A DNA stretch of 64,000 bases, from the NCBI RefSeq assembly GCF_014207845.1, contig NZ_JACHLC010000006.1, positions 62,001 through 126,000 of the forward strand, written 5' to 3'. Shown here in pieces: positions 1 to 7,820 of this stretch. The stretch is from Chryseobacterium shigense (GTDB taxonomy: Bacteria; Bacteroidota; Bacteroidia; Flavobacteriales; Weeksellaceae). The notes beneath the pieces were generated by a model. It was not told the DNA's origin. It saw only the letters and a list, made by a program, of their open reading frames with translations, and searched no databases. The translations under genes and the position numbers were made by a program. Each line of letters begins with the position of its first letter. Position 1 is the stretch's first letter.

Positions 1-638
1 ATGATGTCCTTCAGATAAATAAATTCATTTTCAACTTCTTCGGATAAAAGGGAGTTGTTGATATTTTCAGCTTTTATTTCATCAATAACCTTTTTTTCAT
101 TTTCCGTGAAATCATGACCATATTCGTTTAATTTTTCGGACAATATTTTTTCTGTTAAAAGGATCATATAATCATTAAAACAAAGAAAATCCTTTGAATC
201 TATATTGATTCCGCCATCCACATCTCTCATTTCTTCTATCGGGAAATATTGAGTATAATTTCCATACTGGAACATGTAACTGGTACATACCGTTGAGGTG
301 GGAAGCTCATAAAGCAGCAAGATCCCGTAATGCTTACAGAGGTCAAGAAAGTGATTTTCTCTTACTGAATAGCTTTCTCTTTCAAATGCAGAATGTATTT
401 CATCGCTCAGGAAAAGATTGATCTCAAACAGTTCATCAGCAGTGATCATATTGATATCACTTTTAACAGTTCCCAATATCTTATCAAAGCTGATTTCATA
501 GCCGGATAGGTCTTTTTTCCTGTTTTTCAGATATTCTCTGAAGGTACCGGTGTGAAATATCCTGTGCTGAAGATCCTTATAAAGATAGGCGGAGGCCTTT
601 TCCTTATCAAACCTATAAATCTCGGTGTTTCTTCCCAT
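1..638 (-). CDS. Hypothetical protein, 3' end cut by window edge
   Basis: An open minus-strand frame starts at an ATG (636-638, MGRNTEIYRFDKEKA) and stays open for about 212 codons to position 1, so the C-terminus is outside the window. The protein is acidic and rich in Asp, Glu, Tyr and Phe, with no signal peptide or membrane segment, so it is probably cytoplasmic. It begins 14 nt after the stop of the exonuclease gene and is probably co-transcribed with it. I do not recognise a family. Confidence 0.6.
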   Translation of the reverse strand, partial: MGRNTEIYRFDKEKASAYLYKDLQHRIFHTGTFREYLKNRKKDLSGYEISFDKILGTVKSDINMITADELFEINLFLSDEIHSAFERESYSVRENHFLDLCKHYGILLLYELPTSTVCTSYMFQYGNYTQYFPIEEMRDVDGGINIDSKDFLCFNDYMILLTEKILSEKLNEYGHDFTENEKKVIDEIKAENINNSLLSEEVENEFIYLKDI

Positions 639-652
639 GAGTTTTCCCTGAA

Positions 653-1174
653 TTATTTCAAAACAATTTTAAGCCCCATCTCTTTTTTCATATGCAGCAG
701 AACTTCTGCATTTCCCCTTGCATCATCTACGGGATTGTGTGTATGCTCCGTTTTACGGAGATGTTTCCACTGTGCAAACGTATCTTTTTCAAGACCGCAG
801 TACAGGTCAGACAACCTTCTTGAAGAATATCCGAAAGGATTTTTTCCGGTAAAATGATGGAAGTACCAGCAGATGAACATCCAGTCGAAACCATTATTAT
901 CACTGATAAAAATAGGTCTTCCTTTTGAATTTTCTTTAATCCACTGCTCAAAAGCCGGCATGACTTCTTCAGGATCATCAAAACTCATCGTTTCTTCCCT
1001 GCTGAAGCCTGAAACAGCCAGTGCATCGGGATTAAACTGCTCTGAAACAGGTTTCAGTTTTCCGTAAAAAGTAGTATCCAGTTCCTCATTTACAAGGACT
1101 GCTCCAAAACAGATCATTGAAAAATCTCCGGGAATCGGGCCATCCGATTCAATATCGACCATGAAATAACTCAC
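653..1174 (-). CDS. DEDDh-type 3'-5' exonuclease
   Basis: This 173-residue single-domain protein has the RNase-H-fold exonuclease motifs: ExoI Asp7-x-Glu9 (VDIES), ExoII Asp97 (NGFDW) and ExoIII His146 with Asp151 (HNPVDDARGN). These are the four acidic residues plus histidine that bind two metal ions in DEDDh exonucleases. The frame opens with GTG directly after the preceding stop; an ATG four codons later (1160-1162) is an equally good start and leaves the DIE motif near the N-terminus. It probably trims single-stranded nucleic acid ends; the substrate is unknown. Genes on both sides are unknown. Confidence 0.8.
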   Translation of the reverse strand: MSYFMVDIESDGPIPGDFSMICFGAVLVNEELDTTFYGKLKPVSEQFNPDALAVSGFSREETMSFDDPEEVMPAFEQWIKENSKGRPIFISDNNGFDWMFICWYFHHFTGKNPFGYSSRRLSDLYCGLEKDTFAQWKHLRKTEHTHNPVDDARGNAEVLLHMKKEMGLKIVLK

Positions 1175-1717
1175 TTAATCAAATTTTATGTTTCTGCTGT
1201 TCATGTATTCTTCATCAACCTCTTCTCTTTCCAAACGGTCAGGATATATAGAGATTTTTATGAATTTATTTTCGGAACTGTCTGCAACGAACAGTTCACT
1301 GCCATTTAATTTTACTTTTTTGCTGAAGCCTTTCGTAATGATTTCTTCTGCCTTTAGGGTATCAACATTGAACACAAAAAGCCTTTGCCCGTGTTTGTCC
1401 TGATATTGAGTAATAAGAAAATTTTCAAAAAACTGTAAATGTCCTCCCGATGAGGGCTGTCCCATTGTATTAATAGGAGGCCGCCAATTGATGATTATGT
1501 CTCTGTTTATTTTTATTCTTATCAGTTCATTTCCCGCTTCGTTGCTCTGCCACCATGCAAAAACACCCTGATTGTTGCTTGCTGTACTGTATCTGTATAT
1601 TTCAATTTCAGCACCGAAAGCATCTTTCCAGAAAATCCGGTCTTCCTCAATTGTAAAATCAGGAACCGTGAGATAGAGCTCTTCTTCTATGATGCTGAAA
1701 ATTTCTTCTGTGGTCAT
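1175..1717 (-). CDS. Hypothetical protein
   Basis: This 180-residue acidic protein has no signal peptide and no family I recognise. The C-terminal half alternates charged and hydrophobic residues, consistent with beta structure. Its TAA stop is immediately followed by the GTG of the exonuclease, so the two are almost certainly one transcription unit. It follows tyrS on the same strand after a 57-nt gap and could be read from the tyrS promoter. Confidence 0.6.
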   Translation of the reverse strand: MTTEEIFSIIEEELYLTVPDFTIEEDRIFWKDAFGAEIEIYRYSTASNNQGVFAWWQSNEAGNELIRIKINRDIIINWRPPINTMGQPSSGGHLQFFENFLITQYQDKHGQRLFVFNVDTLKAEEIITKGFSKKVKLNGSELFVADSSENKFIKISIYPDRLEREEVDEEYMNSRNIKFD

Positions 1718-1774
1718 TACTTTTTTCTTTAATAAGACGAATATATTGAAAATTATTCTCGCAAATCTGAAGTT

Positions 1775-2968
1775 TTATACAAGTTCGAAAAAACTTCTTT
1801 TCCCGATTTTTATTTTCGTCTCAGCCAATAGCTCAATCTCTTCATCAGGATTCATTATTTTTATGGTATTGATCTGAATTCCTCCGTTTTGGATAAGCCT
1901 TCGTACCGCCGATTTGCTGAGGTCGTTTCTGAGTTGGCTGCAAAGCTCTGTCAGCGTTATTCTTTCATTCTGAAACAGATTTAAGGCAACAGGTTCATAG
2001 GCTTTTTCTTCCATGTTTTTACTTTGAAACTGGCTGCTGAAAAATTTCTCTGCAAGTTCCGCTGCGGTTTCATTATGGTATTGAGCAATAATATTTTTGG
2101 CAATGAGCTTTTTGATGTTCATTGGATTTTCACCGTTTTCCAGTTTTAATTTTAAAGCTGCCTTTTCCTCAATTAAAAAATCAGAAGCAAGATCAATAAA
2201 TTCTTCAATCAGGCTATCCGGAATCGACATGGTTTTGCCGAACATTTCATTGGGTTCATCAGTAAGTCCGATGGTATTGTTAAGCGATTTACTCATTTTT
2301 TCCTTACCGTCAAGGCCCTTCAGCAGAGGCATACACATTACGGTTTGAGCCGTCATTTGATGAACTTCCTGCAACTGTCTTCCCATTGTACAGTTGAAAA
2401 GCTGATCCGTTCCGCCCATTTCAATATCGCATTCAATCTGTACGGAATCAAAGCCCTGAAGAATAGGGTAAACAAGCTCGTGCATTGCGATGGGAGTATT
2501 TTCTGTAAACCTTTTGCTGAAATCGTTTCTGTGCATCAGCTGTGCAACGGTGACTTTCGATAAAAGCCCGATAACTTCCGGGAAACTAAGCAGGTCCAGC
2601 CAATCTGAATTAAAGACAATTCTGGTTTTCTCTACATCAATAACTTTCGAAAGCTGGTTAATGTAAGTCTGTGAATTATGCTCTACTTCTTCAAAACTTA
2701 ACGGTTTTCGTGCTTTATTTTTTCCTGTGGGATCACCGATCCTTGCCGTAAAGCTTCCTACTACAATAACAATCTGATGGCCCAGATCCTGAAACTGTTT
2801 CAGTTTTTTAAGAACTACAGCATGACCTATATGGAGATCCGGAGCTGTAGGATCAAACCCCAGTTTTATAATTAGTTTCCTGTTTTCCTCTTCAGCCAGT
2901 TTCAGTTTCTGTTCCAGACCGTTTTCCGGAAGAATGATGGCTGCATTTTCTTTTAATGTACTGATCAT
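1775..2968 (-). CDS. tyrS: Tyrosyl-tRNA synthetase
   Basis: This class I aminoacyl-tRNA synthetase charges tRNA-Tyr with tyrosine. The 397-residue length fits bacterial TyrRS. The Rossmann-fold signature HIGH is at residues 46-49 (PDLHIGHA) and the KMSKS loop at 224-228, with the tRNA-binding S4-like domain in about the last 70 residues. The tyrosine-pocket region includes YPILQGFDS around residue 167. The HIGH/KMSKS forms match the TyrZ-type subgroup rather than the HVGH of E. coli TyrS. The gene is preceded by a structured leader that contains an intrinsic terminator, suggesting attenuation control. Confidence 0.95.
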   Translation of the reverse strand: MISTLKENAAIILPENGLEQKLKLAEEENRKLIIKLGFDPTAPDLHIGHAVVLKKLKQFQDLGHQIVIVVGSFTARIGDPTGKNKARKPLSFEEVEHNSQTYINQLSKVIDVEKTRIVFNSDWLDLLSFPEVIGLLSKVTVAQLMHRNDFSKRFTENTPIAMHELVYPILQGFDSVQIECDIEMGGTDQLFNCTMGRQLQEVHQMTAQTVMCMPLLKGLDGKEKMSKSLNNTIGLTDEPNEMFGKTMSIPDSLIEEFIDLASDFLIEEKAALKLKLENGENPMNIKKLIAKNIIAQYHNETAAELAEKFFSSQFQSKNMEEKAYEPVALNLFQNERITLTELCSQLRNDLSKSAVRRLIQNGGIQINTIKIMNPDEEIELLAETKIKIGKRSFFELV

Positions 2969-3140
2969 GTTTATTTGATTTTAAAATAAAAAAGCCCGGA
3001 CAATATTGCCCGGGCTCTATATGATATATAAGATTATTCTCGTTAGATAACAGATATAGAAAGTCTTCCCGAACGATTCGCCGGGGAGTAATACTCACTG
3101 AAAAAAGGAAGACGTAATATGCTGTTCAAATGTTTCATTA
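2969..3140 (-). promoter_or_regulatory. Structured 5' leader of tyrS
   Basis: Between the predicted transcription start (about 3140) and the tyrS ATG lies about 170 nt of non-coding leader. It can fold as a stem of 3107-3113 with 3063-3069 (GTCTTCC/GGAAGAC on the minus strand) enclosing two hairpins (about 3086-3096 and 3068-3085), followed by a strong intrinsic terminator at 2985-3016 placed before the gene. No T-box consensus (TGGNACCGCG) is present. The arrangement looks like a transcription attenuator, or a small RNA ending just before tyrS. Confidence 0.45.
2985..3016 (-). terminator. Intrinsic terminator in tyrS leader
   Basis: A perfect 7-bp GC-rich stem (AGCCCGG 2993-2999 with CCGGGCT 3010-3016) is followed on the minus strand by a run of six T and more T-rich sequence. 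It ends about 17 nt before the tyrS start codon, so it would stop tyrS transcription unless antitermination occurs. Confidence 0.7.
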
Positions 3141-3146
3141 GTAATG

Positions 3147-3177
3147 TAAAGGTAGAAAAAATCTGGTATTGTTCCAA
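3147..3177 (-). promoter_or_regulatory. tyrS promoter
   Basis: On the minus strand a TTG (3175-3177) is followed after 20 nt by TACCTTTA (3147-3154). This matches the flavobacterial -33 TTG and -7 TAnnTTTG pattern except for the last base. It predicts a start near 3140. Confidence 0.55.
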
Positions 3178-3180
3178 TAT

Positions 3181-3275
3181 TTAAGCCACTAAAATCCGCT
3201 GTAAAGTTCCATATCAGTTAAGATTTATCAAAAAAAATTACTGTTCTCAACAGTTTATTAATCTTAATGGCTTAA
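3181..3275. repeat. Nested inverted repeats
   Basis: Three nested pairings occur here: TTAAGCCA 3181-3188 with TGGCTTAA 3268-3275, TTAAGATT 3218-3225 with AATCTTAA 3260-3267, and a hairpin CTGTT 3241-3245 with AACAG 3249-3253. The right-hand arms are contiguous. No coding sequence is present. It could be a transcript end, a decayed repeat element or a regulatory structure. Confidence 0.35.
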
Positions 3276-3460
3276 AATAAAGGTTTCAAAACAATTTTAC
3301 TTAGCGCTCTTGCAGCCAATACCATGCCATACATCTTCTCAGAAATCAATTAAAGGTTAAAAACAGGCTGTGAATAAGTGTTCCCAATCTGCTCTTTCCA
3401 TATCTCAACCTCTGTGGGAAATGATTTGTGCTAAGTCCATAATTGTTTCTGATGAATCTA

Positions 3461-4081
3461 TTAACCGATGTATTTTTCTTCGTACAGTTTCTGCTGTTCA
3501 GCAGTAAGTAGCGGATAGAAAAGGTTCATCTGTATCAGGGCGTAATATTCTACGGCTTTATCTTTTTCAAATTTAAAAGCGAGGCTGTTATGAATAATCC
3601 AGTTGTCTGCGATAATAAATATTTGAGTGGTAAGGCCTCTAAGGATAAAATCAGGGATATCGTCTCTGAAAATATTGTTTTTCTGAAAGCCTTTGAAGAT
3701 CATCTGAAATTCGTCTTTTCTGCTCTCGTTGATAGATTCGTACTGGGATTCTATGGCCGGAATATGTTTTAGAATATCAAAGAAATTCATGAAAATAAAA
3801 CGGAAAGAATAAAAAACTTCATATGTGGAAAAAGTAAAGTAGTAGAGGTCTTCCAGTGTTTTGTTTTCTGTTTTGTGTAAATTATTCAGGATAACGTCCA
3901 TTTTAAGAACCAATTCAGAAAAAAGGATCTTGATAATATCTTCGGAATGCTTGAAATGATAGTGCAGATTTCCCGGACTCATATTAAGTTCAGCTGCAAT
4001 GTGTCTTGTTGTGATATTGTTGTAGCCGTTTTCATTGAAAAGCTCCATTGCTTTTTCCAATATTTTGTCCTTTGTTTTCAT
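3461..4081 (-). CDS. TetR/AcrR family transcriptional regulator
   Basis: This 206-residue protein has an N-terminal TetR helix-turn-helix at residues 5-50 (ILEKAMELFNENGYNNITTR, then NMSPGNLHYHFKHSEDI) followed by an all-helical ligand-binding domain rich in Phe and Tyr. Such proteins are dimeric repressors released by a small ligand. A perfect palindrome lies about 34 nt upstream (4115-4140) and is the obvious operator for autoregulation and for control of the divergent strand. The divergent gene it should control appears to be only a remnant. Confidence 0.88.
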   Translation of the reverse strand: MKTKDKILEKAMELFNENGYNNITTRHIAAELNMSPGNLHYHFKHSEDIIKILFSELVLKMDVILNNLHKTENKTLEDLYYFTFSTYEVFYSFRFIFMNFFDILKHIPAIESQYESINESRKDEFQMIFKGFQKNNIFRDDIPDFILRGLTTQIFIIADNWIIHNSLAFKFEKDKAVEYYALIQMNLFYPLLTAEQQKLYEEKYIG

Positions 4082-4082
4082 T

Positions 4083-4106
4083 GTTCAAATATAAGTGAGT
4101 TTGAAC
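4083..4106. promoter_or_regulatory. Inverted repeat next to tetR start
   Basis: GTTCAAA (4083-4089) and TTTGAAC (4100-4106) form a perfect 7-bp inverted repeat just upstream of the tetR ATG. It may be a second, weaker regulator site in the divergent promoter. Confidence 0.35.
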
Positions 4107-4114
4107 CATATTTC

Positions 4115-4140
4115 AAAATTAGAACATTTGTTCTAATTTT
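4115..4140. promoter_or_regulatory. TetR operator palindrome
   Basis: A perfect 26-bp palindrome has arms of 11 bp (AAAATTAGAAC at 4115-4125, GTTCTAATTTT at 4130-4140) around a 4-nt centre. Its size and place between tetR and a divergent -7 element fit a TetR dimer operator. Confidence 0.7.
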
Positions 4141-4142
4141 AG

Positions 4143-4150
4143 TATATTTG
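4143..4150 (+). promoter_or_regulatory. -7 promoter element facing right
   Basis: TATATTTG is an exact TAnnTTTG -7 element 3 nt downstream of the TetR palindrome, so a bound repressor would block it. It drives only the short remnant reading frame starting at 4168. Confidence 0.5.
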
Positions 4151-4167
4151 CTTTTTAAAGCTATCAG

Positions 4168-4307
4168 GATGGAAGGAAAGAAAATGTTCAACTACGAAAA
4201 CACTGAAAACAAAGACTCCATATGTATCGGCTTATCTGGCAGGAGGTATGCTTTATTATTTTTTTAAGCCTGTGTTATTGAACTTTTTCAAAAGTGATGG
4301 TATTTAA
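4168..4307 (+). pseudogene. Frameshifted 5' remnant of a TetR-controlled gene
   Basis: An ATG at 4168 (MEGKKMFNYENTENKDS) follows the repressible promoter. After about 17 codons the frame ends quickly with the unlikely tail ICIGLSGRRYALLFF and stops near 4267. In the neighbouring frame the same DNA reads YVSAYLAGGMLYYFFKPVL and stays open to a stop at 4305-4307. That segment is hydrophobic and protein-like, so one indel near 4220 plus loss of the rest of the gene would explain it. The end overlaps the convergent lipoprotein gene. A real short peptide cannot be excluded. Confidence 0.35.
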
Positions 4308-5033
4308 TACGTTTCTATAGGTTGTATATTCAATGATAAGCCGGTTGTTCCGGACAGAATATTTAAATGATAGAATCATATCTCCCGAACTGAATTCTAT
4401 TTTATCTTTTTCTGCGGTGTATCCAAAAGTAATAACCCCGTTTTTACAGCGAAATGAAAACTTATTATAACCAAAATTCACAGACTGGATTTCATCGGTT
4501 GGAATTTCTCCTATTCTTCTGTTTTCAGGCAAGCTTGTATAGATTGTATCTTCCGGGTATTTTGATGCAGAAATGGTTCCGGAACTTATGGCTTTCCAGT
4601 TTCCAATCAGTTTTTTTCGCTCTGTTTCGGTTTTTTCTGCTATAGATACAGCCGTTTTCATATCATACATCTGGAAGGATTCTTTGTAAAAGCTTCCATA
4701 ATAGCCTCTGCCTTTTATAACAATTTTATTGGAATCAATAACTTTAATCTGGAATAATTCCTTATCCCGGTCATATAATTTTAATCCTTTTAAACTTAGA
4801 TTTTTGTTAAGCAAGTATTGTTTTCCCCAAACAGTAGTACGTGCTGCATGGCCATTGTCAAAATATAAAAACTCCCGCCAATGATCATTTTGCTCAGTGA
4901 TTAATGAATCCGAAAGCCATTCACCATTGAAGAATCCGGGATCATAATCTTTGCTGCATGAGATCAGGAGAAATCCTGAACAGATCAGGATAATTCCGGG
5001 TTTCATTTTTTGCAGAAGAATAATCAGAATCAT
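4275..5033 (-). CDS. Hypothetical lipoprotein
   Basis: This 252-residue protein has a lipoprotein signal peptide ending in LLISC (Cys26, or Cys17 if translation starts at the second Met, 5004-5006, which gives a cleaner signal). After cleavage SKDYDPGF follows. Two segments starting NGEWLSDSLI and IGNWKAISSG may be two copies of a lipocalin-like beta-barrel unit; this is only a resemblance. It should be anchored on the periplasmic or outer-membrane face. Its ATG lies directly after the stop of the upstream gene, so they are co-transcribed. Confidence 0.65.
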   Translation of the reverse strand: MILIILLQKMKPGIILICSGFLLISCSKDYDPGFFNGEWLSDSLITEQNDHWREFLYFDNGHAARTTVWGKQYLLNKNLSLKGLKLYDRDKELFQIKVIDSNKIVIKGRGYYGSFYKESFQMYDMKTAVSIAEKTETERKKLIGNWKAISSGTISASKYPEDTIYTSLPENRRIGEIPTDEIQSVNFGYNKFSFRCKNGVITFGYTAEKDKIEFSSGDMILSFKYSVRNNRLIIEYTTYRNVLNTITFEKVQ

Positions 5034-5654
5034 CTAATGATCGAGTTGTATGATAGATCCCTTGTAAAACTTAGTTAAGTCATACAATTCTCCGAAATAA
5101 TGCTGCAGATCAAGATTATTATCCGGACCTGGCCCTTTCATACGGAACTGATCTTCTGCAAGTTCATATAAAGAAGGATGATCTGCCTTTAAATAATGGG
5201 GAAGTGTTGAGGAGTTTCCTTTTTGCTTTAGGGCAATATCTGAGAAGAAAAGTCCGAAAACAAGGAATTGGTTGAAATTTTGAGAATCCATCATAAAATC
5301 CAGATCCTGTTTGGAATAATTTTCATAATCTGTAAGCAGTTCCTGAAATGTTTTTACATTCTGTTCCTTAGGTATTTCATAAAAAAGATCAAGACCATGG
5401 ATAAAAAGCTGGGTTTTGGCTTCTTCACGGTCTGAAGGATAAATACTGCTGAACCAGGTAAAAATACCTGAAAGCTCTTCTTTGGTAAGGTTTTCTACAG
5501 AATCTTTTACTTTATTTTTAATGATTTCAAGGCTTACTCTGGCATCGGCCTGAAGAAAATTCAAGATGTTTTCCTCTTCGCGGCAAAGTTTATTGTACAA
5601 ATTGATTTTTGCAATATTTGGATTGGTCTTGATGAAATAAAGTTCTTCTGCCAT
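5034..5654 (-). CDS. Hypothetical protein
   Basis: This 206-residue protein is rich in Leu, Glu, Asn and Lys, probably alpha-helical and cytoplasmic (no signal peptide). I do not recognise a family. Its TAG stop touches the ATG of the downstream lipoprotein gene, indicating an operon. It follows the YD-like protein gene after about 140 nt. Confidence 0.6.
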   Translation of the reverse strand: MAEELYFIKTNPNIAKINLYNKLCREEENILNFLQADARVSLEIIKNKVKDSVENLTKEELSGIFTWFSSIYPSDREEAKTQLFIHGLDLFYEIPKEQNVKTFQELLTDYENYSKQDLDFMMDSQNFNQFLVFGLFFSDIALKQKGNSSTLPHYLKADHPSLYELAEDQFRMKGPGPDNNLDLQHYFGELYDLTKFYKGSIIQLDH

Positions 5655-5794
5655 TGCTTCTATACCACCTGATCTTTTCCAAAATGGTAATTAAAGATAC
5701 AAAATATGTTGCGACTAAAATTAAAAATGTTATGCAGCGGATTATTAATCATTTTTTGTTTACGAATGCTTCTGTCGCTAACTACGGCTGGGTT

Positions 5795-7039
5795 TTATCC
5801 GTAATATGTAATTTCATAAGATCTGAACCATTTCCGGTTTCCTTTCTCTGATGCATCCTCATAATAGATCAGGTTGCCATTTGAATCAAAAATATGGGTG
5901 AATTTTTGCCCATGTTCATTTTCCTGGATTTCAATTCTGTTTCCATTTTCATAAGAAATGTTGGTTACGCTTTTACTGTCACCGGTTGTTATCTTTTTGA
6001 TGATCCTGTTTTCACTGTCAAATTCATAGGCATACCTGTAACTTCCACCGAAATCATGGTTCTTTTCAGTTTCGTAATAACTGTGCGCAATTAGAAGCCC
6101 CTCATCATTATATTGGCTGGCACTGGATTTTACCCTTGTGAGCTCTTTTTCATTAAAATACGGCCAATACATATATTGTTCATTGGAAATTTCACGGCCG
6201 GCATGATCATATTGTACATCCGTAAATTCATCAAAAAAATCAACAGGCGGATATCCGGAGAGTTCCTTGCCATCCATATCATACCTGAACTCGCTAAGGA
6301 ATTTTTTAATATCATCAATGTGAGCAAAGGTATTATCCAGAGGGAAAACTGAACTTTCAGGCAGGTCATTGTGATCAATTTTTTTCAGATCTTTCACTGT
6401 AATCCGTGTGGCTCTTTCTGTATTATAGGTTTCGGGATGGTCTATAGAATCATTACCTGCTTCATATCTTGAAAATTTAAAACTTTGTAAAATTCTGCTC
6501 TTTTCATCCAGAATCATATACCTCAATTTGACTAATCTTTTTTCTGCATCAAATGATTTTCTTGTTATTGTATTTTCATGATAAAAATATTTAACAGTAT
6601 AAATTGTATCGCCGTGATCTGAAAAAGATATTTCCTCAACAGCCTGATTATTCCCGTTAAATTGTTTTTGAAAAAGAATAACTTCATCTTTAGAAAAGCG
6701 TATCCGTTTTCCTGTTGAATTATATTCGATGGATGTTTTGCCAATTTCTTTCTTTTCTAACAGGTTGTGTTCAAGATCATAATATTCCGTTCTGTTCCTG
6801 TTTCCCGATGAATCAGAATAGTGGAGCAGAATCATTTCAGGAGTATTTTCTCCCAACCGGTGAACTTCTCTCACTTGCATGCCGTCTTTCTCATACCTTT
6901 TTTCTATACTGCTCAGAATCCCCTTTTTATATAGTTTTATTTCTGAAATTTCCCCTTCAGGTAAGTACAGGCTTTCCCTCAGAATAATTCCTGAGATGTA
7001 TTCCTTTACAGATTTTACCTTTCCGTGAAACTTATCCAT
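5795..7039 (-). CDS. YD/RHS-like beta-repeat protein
   Basis: The likely start is the ATG at 7037-7039 (MDKFHGKVKSVKEY), giving 414 residues; an upstream ATG at 7099 would add 20 residues that do not look coding. The protein is a series of beta-hairpin units recalling YD/RHS repeats: YDHAGREISNEQY, YNDEGLLIAHSYY, FDSENRIIKKITT, FDSNGNLIYYED. There is no signal peptide in this form. In Bacteroidota such proteins are often cell-surface or polymorphic-toxin associated, but no toxin tip or immunity partner is recognisable. Function unknown. Confidence 0.6.
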   Translation of the reverse strand: MDKFHGKVKSVKEYISGIILRESLYLPEGEISEIKLYKKGILSSIEKRYEKDGMQVREVHRLGENTPEMILLHYSDSSGNRNRTEYYDLEHNLLEKKEIGKTSIEYNSTGKRIRFSKDEVILFQKQFNGNNQAVEEISFSDHGDTIYTVKYFYHENTITRKSFDAEKRLVKLRYMILDEKSRILQSFKFSRYEAGNDSIDHPETYNTERATRITVKDLKKIDHNDLPESSVFPLDNTFAHIDDIKKFLSEFRYDMDGKELSGYPPVDFFDEFTDVQYDHAGREISNEQYMYWPYFNEKELTRVKSSASQYNDEGLLIAHSYYETEKNHDFGGSYRYAYEFDSENRIIKKITTGDSKSVTNISYENGNRIEIQENEHGQKFTHIFDSNGNLIYYEDASEKGNRKWFRSYEITYYG

Positions 7040-7142
7040 TGTTTTGAATTTTAGCATAATTAAAGAATGAAATATACAGAAACCTGGCTGCCCATACAAT
7101 TCTGTATGCTCAGAGTTTTTAATCGAAAGAGTTTAGTAAAGC

Positions 7143-7769
7143 TTATCCCGGATCAGGTTTTTCAAATTTTCTGATCCATTCTTCCGGTTTTAGTATTTCA
7201 GAGTAATTGTCAGTTTCCAGTTGAGTTAAATACTGATATATTTCTTCGGTGACAAAAAGCAGGATGCTGGGAAACCTGCCGATAATGTAGCATTTTTCAG
7301 GGGATTTTATTTTAGACAGTTCCCGGTTTATTATTTCAGTAAAGCTGAACAAGAGTAATTCATCCTGCAGATATGGGTATTCTATTGTATGCGTTAACCC
7401 ATTAATACTTACTATCAGGCTGTTGAGCTCACTTTTTTCATCATGCTTTATAGGATCATCAAACGCAATGGAAAGTCCTATGACTTGTAAAAAATCAATA
7501 AAATCAATTTTATTGCCGGACCCTGCACTTATACAAAATTCTTCCCATTTATCATCTCTGCCTCTTTGATCGATGTCTAAAGTACTTTTGTCAATATTGT
7601 GATCTGCTAAAAAGCTCCTTTTGTCATGTGCGAAAGTGAACTTATTGATTAATTTATTCAACCCTGTCCGGTTGGAAGAATACAGTTGTATGGCTTTTTC
7701 AAATTCGTTTTTTTCATCAGGAGTATTGTACTTAAAATAGCCGATATGGTTTAATAGGTCTATGAGCAT
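7143..7769 (-). CDS. Hypothetical protein
   Basis: This 208-residue acidic protein is mostly helical and has no signal peptide. It is not one I recognise. A central hydrophobic stretch (QDELLLFSFTEIINREL) and a C-terminal one (CYIIGRFPSILLFVTEEIYQYL) look like buried helices rather than membrane spans. It lies in a minus-strand row of unknown genes between the YD-like protein and the lactonase. Confidence 0.55.
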   Translation of the reverse strand: MLIDLLNHIGYFKYNTPDEKNEFEKAIQLYSSNRTGLNKLINKFTFAHDKRSFLADHNIDKSTLDIDQRGRDDKWEEFCISAGSGNKIDFIDFLQVIGLSIAFDDPIKHDEKSELNSLIVSINGLTHTIEYPYLQDELLLFSFTEIINRELSKIKSPEKCYIIGRFPSILLFVTEEIYQYLTQLETDNYSEILKPEEWIRKFEKPDPG

Positions 7770-7820
7770 GTTTTTCTGTTAGTACATCAAGTTACACATT
7801 TTCCGATATATAAACACTTG

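Noticed and set aside
2892..3098. A 68-codon minus-strand frame running into tyrS
   Set aside because: It crosses the terminator hairpin and overlaps the tyrS start in another frame; its few Tyr codons are not clustered like a leader peptide.
2969..3140. T-box riboswitch before tyrS
   Set aside because: The T-box core TGGNACCGCG is absent and T-boxes are not typical of this phylum.
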